Origin: an uncultured Planctomycetales bacterium
GTDB lineage: Bacteria > Planctomycetota > Planctomycetia > Pirellulales > S012-138
Assembly: GCA_937982665.1 (NCBI GenBank)
Contig: CALJLD010000286.1
Coordinates: 1-11,419 of the forward strand
Direction of reading: 5' to 3'
DNA: 11,419 nucleotides
The notes beneath the pieces were generated by a model. That model saw nothing but the letters and a program-made list of their open reading frames with translations. It did no database searches and was not told the DNA's origin. How positions within the stretch are numbered: position 1 is the first letter of the stretch; each line of letters starts with the position of its first letter. A program made the translations under genes and the position numbers. Below, piece after piece: positions 6,305 to 11,419 of this stretch.

Positions 6305-7996
6305 ATGGCGATCAAAGACATGCTTTCCAAATTCTCGCAGTTCTCTTTGAAGAGCAAAGTTGGGCTCGGCGTGATGGCCGTGCTGTGCGGCGTTTTGTCA
6401 TGGAGCGTGGCAAGCAACTACTTCTCAGGTGAGGAAAGCGGTAATCGTCGGAGAGTGCCCACGGGCAATGGTGCCGTGGCCTCAAAGTCGGGCGATGACG
6501 ATGACGCGGACGACGAAGACGATTCGGTGATGGATTCGCAAGAAGGCAGCGAACTCTTTGATCGCTTCAATGCTTCAGGGCAAGACGAGTCGCGGCAACA
6601 ACCCCCTGAGCCTGGCTACTACGGAAGCGTCGCACCCGGTGGTGGGGACGAAGACCGCTATGCCGGCTATTCGTTTGGCGATGAGACCGGAGGCGGAGGA
6701 GGAAGCGCTGCGGCAATCCAGCAGCCAGAAAACGCACAAAACAGCTACCCGGAACAATACCAAGACTATCGCAATCAGGATTCAGGGTCCGTTCAAAACA
6801 TCGACGCCGAACACGACCCTTTTGCGAATAGCGGTTCTTTTGGCAGTAGCACTGGCACACCATCTGGCACAGACCCTGCGAATTCGTTGGCCAATAACAC
6901 TACGTTAGACGGCAGTACAGATCGGTATGCGAATACAACACCAGGCTACAGTACACCGGGCTACAACACGCCTGCCCATTCAGCTGGAAACACATTGCCT
7001 CGCCTGGATCGTAGTACGCCTGCTTTGGATCAGAGTTCGCCACCTTCGTCCGGCGGCGCGGTCCCGCAAACGGGCTCAACTTTTCGGTCCCCTGGCGATC
7101 AATCGTGGGGCAACTCTGCCGGGAGTCAGCCGACCAATATCGGCACCGGTACCTCCGGTAGTGGGCGAACTGCAACGCCCAATTCACAAGTGATCTACCC
7201 CAGCGGTGCTGACAGCGGCGCGAAGACTGTTCGTGCTGGCGGTAACCGCAGGATGCAAACGATCAACTCGACTCCAACCGAGACTTCAAACGCCGTCGTC
7301 CCGAATCAACTCGGTGCGAATGTTGGAGAGTTTGCGGCCGCCAGCCGCAACGCTCCTTCCAGCTTGAATGCCATTGGCCAAGACACAGCCGTTGAAGATC
7401 AAACGGTCAAGGAGTTTATAGCGGGAGCCGAAGACAGCTTCTGGACAATCGCCAAGAGTGCCTATGGCGAAGGTGGCTATTTCGCGGCATTGCACGCTTA
7501 CAACAGCGCATCGATCGCCAAAGTTGAAGACCTTCGCGTGGGGGACATTGTCCGTGCTCCCTCAACCGCTCTGCTTCGCAGACAATTTCCAACGCTCTGC
7601 CCGAAGGCGCAATCGCCAGAAACTCCCACATCGCCCGCTGGCTCGCCGGCAAACAACTTGCGATCAAATCATCGGGCGGATGTTCAAAACGACGAGCATG
7701 TGAATTTGGCGGTCGCCAACGGCAATGACACAAACTCGCAAGTTCAACAGGCGGATGGATTTTCAAGTCCCACCACAGTGCACAATGGCACGGAGCACAA
7801 TGGCAAGGTCTACACCACGAAAAACGGCGACGATCTGTTTTCAATCGCTCGCGAAGAATTGGGCTCGGCCGTTCGTTGGGCGGAATTGTATGAGCTGAAC
7901 AAGGACCTCCTGGGCGAGAACGTTGATAAACTCGCCGCCGGTTTGGAACTTCGTCTGCCTGCGACCACAAACTCTTCGAGAGAAAACCACGAGTAA
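6305..7996 (+). CDS. Membrane-anchored protein with long disordered linker and two C-terminal LysM-type domains
   Basis: The 563-residue product starts at ATG 6305, six bases after GGGAG (6294-6298). Residues 1-17 are polar and basic, and residues 18-38 form one hydrophobic segment (VGLGVMAVLCGVLSWSVA), probably an uncleaved anchor. A very acidic cluster follows (64-73, nearly all Asp/Glu), then about 290 residues rich in Gly, Ser, Thr, Asn, Gln and Pro with little predicted order, including a short TPGY-type repeat at 212-223. Two LysM-like modules end the protein: 367-418 (DSFWTIAKSAYG ... RVGDIVRAP) and 501-552 (GDDLFSIAREELG ... LAAGLELRLP). LysM modules usually bind N-acetylglucosamine polymers such as peptidoglycan. 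The layout suggests a scaffold that reaches from the inner membrane to the cell wall. No catalytic domain is visible. The first module is the more divergent. An upstream TTG in frame at 6218 lacks support. Confidence 0.82.
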   Translation: MAIKDMLSKFSQFSLKSKVGLGVMAVLCGVLSWSVASNYFSGEESGNRRRVPTGNGAVASKSGDDDDADDEDDSVMDSQEGSELFDRFNASGQDESRQQPPEPGYYGSVAPGGGDEDRYAGYSFGDETGGGGGSAAAIQQPENAQNSYPEQYQDYRNQDSGSVQNIDAEHDPFANSGSFGSSTGTPSGTDPANSLANNTTLDGSTDRYANTTPGYSTPGYNTPAHSAGNTLPRLDRSTPALDQSSPPSSGGAVPQTGSTFRSPGDQSWGNSAGSQPTNIGTGTSGSGRTATPNSQVIYPSGADSGAKTVRAGGNRRMQTINSTPTETSNAVVPNQLGANVGEFAAASRNAPSSLNAIGQDTAVEDQTVKEFIAGAEDSFWTIAKSAYGEGGYFAALHAYNSASIAKVEDLRVGDIVRAPSTALLRRQFPTLCPKAQSPETPTSPAGSPANNLRSNHRADVQNDEHVNLAVANGNDTNSQVQQADGFSSPTTVHNGTEHNGKVYTTKNGDDLFSIAREELGSAVRWAELYELNKDLLGENVDKLAAGLELRLPATTNSSRENHE

Positions 7997-8040
7997 CGAC
8001 ATGTCGGCGAAGGTCGCATTCGCGAAGTGCCCTATGAAGA

Positions 8041-8074
8041 CTTGCCGATCATCTTGAGACAATCAGTCGGCAAG
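8041..8074. repeat. Inverted repeat between the LysM gene and the metallopeptidase gene
   Basis: CTTGCCGA (8041-8048) and TCGGCAAG (8067-8074) are perfect 8-base complements around an 18-base loop, in the 127-base gap after the LysM gene. No T-run follows on either strand. It could be a weak terminator or leader hairpin. Otherwise I see only an unlikely 18-codon frame in this gap. Confidence 0.3.
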
Positions 8075-8111
8075 GATTGCCGTCTGTGCCAAAAATCGAA
8101 ACTTCACGGAT

Positions 8112-8117
8112 GAGGAG
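8112..8117 (+). promoter_or_regulatory. Strong Shine-Dalgarno that fixes the metallopeptidase start
   Basis: GAGGAG at 8112-8117 lies six bases before the ATG at 8124. That is near-ideal complementarity and spacing, and it fixes a start that would otherwise be doubtful because the signal sequence is short. Confidence 0.65.
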
Positions 8118-8123
8118 CCGCGC

Positions 8124-8882
8124 ATGGAAGCGCTGGTATTGACGGTCTTGTCTTGCGTCTTGCCTTGCGAGAATCCTGGGTACGCACGCAGCGAGAATTT
8201 CGTCGTTCAGGGACCATCGCCAGAGTTCGCTCAAGAAGTTCTCAAGCATGCGGAAACGTATCGGCGAGAACTCTCCCTCGCCTGGTTCGGAGAAGAGCTT
8301 CTTGCCGGCGAAGGGCCAGCCATCATTCATGTGCAACTCTCCGATCAAAAGGACGAGGCCATGACCTGGCCAATGGCTGCGAGAGGCCGCGAACACCACA
8401 TGGTGTGGATCACGTCCAACTCCGAATTGGCCTTGGGATCCACGCTCGCGCATGAGATCACGCATGTCGTTCTGATAACGCGCTTTGGCGATGACTTTCC
8501 GCATTGGGCGAACGAGGGAATTGCCGGGATTTGCGATGATGCGCCCACCAAACAAATCCGCGCAAGGTTGCTCAGAAAGTTTGCCGCAGAGCGTTCTTGG
8601 CCAAGACTGCGCGACGTTCTCGATGCGGAGTCGATTTCGCCAGCGGATCAAAACGCGTACACCGTATCTGTTTCCCTGACACGATTTCTGCTCTCGCGCG
8701 GCACGCAGGCGGAATTCATTGCTTTCGTCACACATGGGGCGAAATCTGGCTGGGATGCGGCCGTGCGAGACGCCTACGGCTTCCAGCGCGTTGAGCAGAT
8801 GGAGATCGCCTGGCAAACTTGGGCAGCGGCGAATCCCGATGCGGAACTGGAGTTGGTGATGCTGCCAACTGATGGCGATTAG
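8124..8882 (+). CDS. Predicted secreted zinc metallopeptidase-like protein (HExxH, peptidase MA-like)
   Basis: The 252-residue product has a classical gluzincin metal site. HEITH at 110-114 supplies two zinc ligands and the catalytic Glu E111. The Glu of NEG (E131), 17 residues after the second histidine, is the likely third ligand. The surrounding pattern LAHEITHVVL ... PHWANEGIA is the one seen in peptidase MA-like proteins. After the active site, AYTVSVSLTRFLL (178-190) is a typical helix of this group. The N terminus has a short hydrophobic stretch (residues 3-13) that may be a signal peptide ending near A21, but residue 2 is Glu and there is no basic start, so export is uncertain. A GAGGAG six bases before ATG 8124 fixes the start. 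The substrate is unknown. It follows the LysM gene on the same strand with a 127-base gap; a shared role at the cell wall is possible but unproven. Confidence 0.78.
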   Translation: MEALVLTVLSCVLPCENPGYARSENFVVQGPSPEFAQEVLKHAETYRRELSLAWFGEELLAGEGPAIIHVQLSDQKDEAMTWPMAARGREHHMVWITSNSELALGSTLAHEITHVVLITRFGDDFPHWANEGIAGICDDAPTKQIRARLLRKFAAERSWPRLRDVLDAESISPADQNAYTVSVSLTRFLLSRGTQAEFIAFVTHGAKSGWDAAVRDAYGFQRVEQMEIAWQTWAAANPDAELELVMLPTDGD

Positions 8883-8896
8883 CTGCGCGAGATTGT

Positions 8897-8920
8897 CGCT
8901 TCGGTTCGCGAAACCGAGCG
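8897..8920 (+). terminator. Possible terminator hairpin after the metallopeptidase gene
   Basis: CGCT-t-CGGTT (8897-8906) pairs with AACCG-AGCG (8912-8920), giving a 9-base-pair stem with one bulged T and a 5-base loop. It starts 14 bases after the stop. There is no following T-run, so intrinsic termination would be inefficient at best. Confidence 0.3.
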
Positions 8921-9049
8921 CATCTTCGGCCACCGCCGTAATCGCATTCGCGGTATATCAATCACCTGAGTCTGCAAGATGAAGCGACTCACCCAGGCGG
9001 CCGTCTGAAACGGCGAATCTGCCTCCCCGCTCTTGAAGCAGCGCGAAAG

Positions 9050-9078
9050 ATGGCATGCGGTGCGAAGTGGCGTATAAT
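9050..9078 (+). promoter_or_regulatory. Sigma70-like promoter of the symporter gene
   Basis: A perfect TATAAT at 9073-9078 is preceded at exactly 17 bases by ATGGCA (9050-9055), matching the -35 consensus in four of six bases. Transcription would start near 9085, giving a ~65-base leader. It is the best promoter in the window and lies in the 267-base gap before the symporter gene. The rest of that gap contains only small hairpins (for example GCCGT/ACGGC at 9000-9014). Confidence 0.5.
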
Positions 9079-9083
9079 CGCCA

Positions 9084-9097
9084 TCCACACTTGTGGA
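9084..9097. promoter_or_regulatory. Palindromic operator-like site at the symporter transcription start
   Basis: TCCACA-CT-TGTGGA is a perfect inverted repeat of six-base arms with a 2-base centre. It begins six bases downstream of the TATAAT box and covers the predicted transcription start, a usual place for a repressor site. The regulator is unknown and not encoded in the window. Confidence 0.4.
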
Positions 9098-9149
9098 CAT
9101 TGACTTCCATTTCGCGACATTGCCTCTTGTTGAGCACTAGGAAGACTCT

Positions 9150-10862
9150 ATGCGCATGCCCTTTGGACGGATTTTCGGCCTTGCCATGCATTGGCAAATC
9201 TTGATTGCCATGGCGATTGGTGCGTCATTGGGCGTGTTGCTGGGAAGTTTCACTGGGGAATTTGAAACCGATGGCAGCCTTCCGTATTTCCGCGGCAAGC
9301 TGCAAGTGTACGGAATGGCTGACGCTGTCCCCGTCAACGGCGGGCAAGTCTGGCTCAAAGACGCGCGGGACCAGGTCTACCTGCAAATCTCCGAGAATGA
9401 CTCTTTGCCTGTCAAAGGCGAGCCAAGACCGACCCAAACAACGCGGCGGATTTATATTGGCCAAGTTGATTTGGCTCAACCACAACCGGACACACAAGCG
9501 GCGTATGACGCGGCCGTCCGCGAAGCCATTAGCAATTTCGATGTCTGGCCGGACTTGCCGGCAGGCGCACAGCCAGACGCGGTCAATTACCAACACATTG
9601 AATCGGTCGACGGACTAAAGTCCGCGGATCCTGCCGCCTATGCGTTGTTTCAACGCAAGGGCAGGTCTTGGGCACGCTTTATTGCGGACACGGCCAGACT
9701 GCTTGGCAACCTGTTCTTGCGGATGCTGAAGATGGTCTCCGTCCCGCTTGTCATTGTGTCACTCTTGACCGGTGTGATGGGTTTGGGCGAGCCCGAACGC
9801 TTTGGCCGAATGTTTGGTCGAACGGCTGTTTACTACCTTGCGACAAGCACTCTTGCCATCATCGTTGGCCTGACAGTTGTGAATGTTCTTCAGCCCGGCA
9901 AGGGGGAGAACAACGCGGCCGCCGAAGAAGTGGCCGATAATCAGACCGACGAGGATCAAGATAAGGAAGAACAAGGAAAATCGGTCACCGCTCTGCTTGT
10001 TGAACAAGTGGAAACGATGATTCCCGTCAATCCGATTGCGGCCGCTGCTGACGGGAATTTCCTTTCGCTGATTTGTTTCACGCTTGCCTTTGGCATTGCC
10101 GCACTGCTGGCCGGTGGCAAGGTCGCGGAAACCACGCGTGCTGGCGCCGAGGCTGGATTCGGGGCGATGATGAAACTCACGCTAGGAGTGATTCGTCTTG
10201 CGCCGATTGGCGTGTTCGGCCTGATGCTCTACGCCACGGCTTCGCAAGGCTTGGGCGTGTTTGTGAGCCTTGCGTGGTACATGATTGCCGTGACGGCTGC
10301 CCTGGTCATTCACGCGGCCGTTGTGTTGCCACTGATTCTCAAGTTTGTTGCCAAGCGAAGTCCCGCGGAATTCGCCCGAGCCATGAGCCCGGCGTTGTTG
10401 ATGGCCTTCAGTTCATCGTCTTCCAACGGCACGCTGCCAGTTACGTTGGCGAGCGTAGAGAAGCGAGCCGGCGTGAAGAACCGTGTCAGTTCTTTTGTGC
10501 TGCCGCTGGGTGCGACGATCAACATGGATGGTACCGCTCTGTATGAAGTGATCGCCGTGATCTTCATCGCCAACATGACGCCCAACGTTGATCTGACGAT
10601 CATGGATCAAGTAATCATTGCGTACACGGCTTTGCTGGTTAGCATTGGCGCGGCCGGGATTCCGCAAGCAGGGCTGGTGATGATGGTGATCATCTTGCAG
10701 GCCGTTGGTTTGCCGACTGAAGCACAGGGCTTAATTATCGCCGTTGATCGCGTGCTCGATATGGGCAGGACCGTCGTCAACGTTTGGAGTGACTCCTGCG
10801 GTTGTGCGGTGATCGACCACTTTGACCAGGATGAGATCGCGGAGCCAGCGGCTGCAACATGA
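9150..10862 (+). CDS. Dicarboxylate/amino acid:cation symporter (DAACS family) with large insert
   Basis: This inner-membrane secondary transporter takes up acidic amino acids or C4-dicarboxylates with Na+ or H+. The C-terminal transport core is intact: the serine-rich hairpin FSSSSSNGTLP (420-430), NMDGTAL (458-464, cation-binding motif), the second hairpin GIPQAG (503-508), and DRVLDMGRTVVN (533-544). The last includes D537, R540 and N544, equivalent to the substrate- and sodium-binding residues of GltPh; the sodium-site Asp is kept as D548. Arg540 favours an acidic side chain on the substrate, but aspartate, glutamate and succinate cannot be told apart. At 570 residues it is much longer than the usual ~420-430. 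About 135 residues (36-170) are inserted between TM1 and TM2, and a very acidic stretch (251-275) lengthens the TM3-TM4 loop. AGGAAG at 9139-9144 supports ATG 9150. A strong terminator follows. Confidence 0.9.
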   Translation: MRMPFGRIFGLAMHWQILIAMAIGASLGVLLGSFTGEFETDGSLPYFRGKLQVYGMADAVPVNGGQVWLKDARDQVYLQISENDSLPVKGEPRPTQTTRRIYIGQVDLAQPQPDTQAAYDAAVREAISNFDVWPDLPAGAQPDAVNYQHIESVDGLKSADPAAYALFQRKGRSWARFIADTARLLGNLFLRMLKMVSVPLVIVSLLTGVMGLGEPERFGRMFGRTAVYYLATSTLAIIVGLTVVNVLQPGKGENNAAAEEVADNQTDEDQDKEEQGKSVTALLVEQVETMIPVNPIAAAADGNFLSLICFTLAFGIAALLAGGKVAETTRAGAEAGFGAMMKLTLGVIRLAPIGVFGLMLYATASQGLGVFVSLAWYMIAVTAALVIHAAVVLPLILKFVAKRSPAEFARAMSPALLMAFSSSSSNGTLPVTLASVEKRAGVKNRVSSFVLPLGATINMDGTALYEVIAVIFIANMTPNVDLTIMDQVIIAYTALLVSIGAAGIPQAGLVMMVIILQAVGLPTEAQGLIIAVDRVLDMGRTVVNVWSDSCGCAVIDHFDQDEIAEPAAAT

Positions 10863-10887
10863 CGCCATGCCTCGCGCTGATACAAGA

Positions 10888-10922
10888 AAACGGCCGCATG
10901 CGACATTCGCACGCGGCCGTTT
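10888..10922. terminator. Strong bidirectional intrinsic terminator
   Basis: AAACGGCCGC (10888-10897) and GCGGCCGTTT (10913-10922) form a perfect 10-bp stem. After one mismatched pair the stem continues with T-A and GCGA/TCGC around a CAT loop. T-rich DNA follows on the plus strand (10920-10938). On the minus strand the stem ends in a T-run (the complement of 10887-10890). It lies 25 bases past the symporter stop and 14 bases past the mddA stop, so it can serve both convergent genes. Confidence 0.85.
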
Positions 10923-10936
10923 CTCGTTTCGTTGTT

Positions 10937-11419
10937 TTATACGGCGGCGGTTGACGATTCGTCCGACGCGCGATCTTTGGAATTCATCTTGAGGCCGGGG
11001 ATCAACATCGGCACAGTGTTGCGGTACTTCTCGTAGTCTCTGCCGTGGGCATCAACCAGGTCGCGTTCTTCAAACACAATTGCCACCAGGATGTAGGCCG
11101 TTGTTGCAATCGCAAAGACGAGGTGTGCCATTGTCATGGTTGGAGTTGCCCAAAAGGCCGTCAGCCAGCCGACGTACAATGGATGCCGTACCACGCGATA
11201 AGGCCAAGGCATGGCGAACTTCAGCGGTACATATTCTTGACCACGGAAGTACAACCAAACTTGCCGCAACCCAAACAAATCAAAGTGGTTGATCAGGAAG
11301 GTTGAGACCAGGATGAGCAGCCATCCGGCCGCGAAAACACCGTACAGCAGCGCGATGCCAAGTGTATTTTCAACGTGCCAGACCGTGCCGCCCATGGGCC
11401 GCCACAACCAGAACATCAG
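10937..11419 (-). CDS. mddA: Methanethiol S-methyltransferase (MddA), 5' part outside the window
   Basis: MddA is an integral-membrane SAM-dependent enzyme of the isoprenylcysteine-methyltransferase/NnrU-like superfamily. It methylates methanethiol to dimethyl sulfide. The visible 160 codons run from the window edge to TAA at 10937-10939. Recognisable MddA features are FDLFGLRQVWLYFRG, then YRVVRHPLYVGWL, FWATPTMTMAHL, and FEERDLVDAHGRDYEKYR followed by VPMLIPG. The RHPxYxG and EERDL/HGxxY motifs form the SAM- and substrate-binding end of the superfamily. Hydrophobic segments flank them. The first visible residues (LMFWLWRPMGG) correspond to the middle of the protein, so roughly the first 100 residues are probably missing, and the ATG at 11416 is internal rather than a start. 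A Lys/Asp/Ser-rich tail follows the last motif. The gene converges with the symporter and shares its terminator. Confidence 0.85.
   Translation of the reverse strand: MMFWLWRPMGGTVWHVENTLGIALLYGVFAAGWLLILVSTFLINHFDLFGLRQVWLYFRGQEYVPLKFAMPWPYRVVRHPLYVGWLTAFWATPTMTMAHLVFAIATTAYILVAIVFEERDLVDAHGRDYEKYRNTVPMLIPGLKMNSKDRASDESSTAAV

Noticed and set aside
8001..8057. 18-residue open frame just after the LysM gene
   Set aside because: No convincing ribosome-binding site and no distinctive composition; an 18-codon frame is expected by chance.
8049..8933. 294-codon minus-strand frame opposite the metallopeptidase gene
   Set aside because: It is Arg/Gly-rich without a motif and mirrors a plus-strand gene with clear zinc ligands and a strong ribosome-binding site; typical antisense shadow in GC-rich DNA.

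Overview
The window looks like ordinary chromosomal DNA from a bacterium with mid-range to fairly high GC (roughly mid-50s % by eye). A member of the Planctomycetota (Pirellulales-like) is my best guess. The guess rests on the lineage-loose content (type III pantothenate kinase, a divergent TrmE-type GTPase, long low-complexity secreted or anchored proteins, mostly short transcription units) and is inference, not proof. I see no rRNA, tRNA, CRISPR array, insertion sequence or phage gene.

Layout, left to right. (1) 1-2407, plus strand: a possible 3' end of an upstream gene, then pepT (peptidase T), a small polytopic membrane protein and a small lipoprotein with an excellent Shine-Dalgarno. (2) 2447-4803, minus strand: a compact three-gene unit transcribed cutA -> coaX -> TrmE-like GTPase. 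There are 18 bases between cutA and coaX, and an ATGA stop/start overlap joins coaX to the GTPase gene. (3) 4893/4998-6158, plus strand: a SAM-dependent methyltransferase divergent from cutA. (4) 6305-7996, plus: a membrane-anchored protein with a long disordered linker and two C-terminal LysM-type domains. (5) 8124-8882, plus: a gluzincin-type (HExxH...E) metallopeptidase-like protein. (6) 9150-10862, plus: a dicarboxylate/amino acid:cation symporter (DAACS family) with an unusual ~135-residue insertion. It is preceded by a good sigma70-like promoter with a palindrome at the predicted transcription start. (7) A strong, apparently bidirectional terminator at 10888-10922, then on the minus strand the 3' two-thirds or so of a methanethiol S-methyltransferase (mddA), cut by the window edge.

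The genes do not form one pathway. They are housekeeping and small-molecule functions: peptide turnover, the first step of CoA synthesis, a CutA-family trimeric protein, nutrient uptake and volatile sulfur chemistry. No clear new multi-gene system is visible. The most informative oddities are the TrmE/MnmE-like GTPase, which keeps its G motifs but has lost the C-terminal Cys-x-Gly-Lys tail and the catalytic Glu of the DTAGxRE motif, and the symporter with its large insert between the first two membrane segments.
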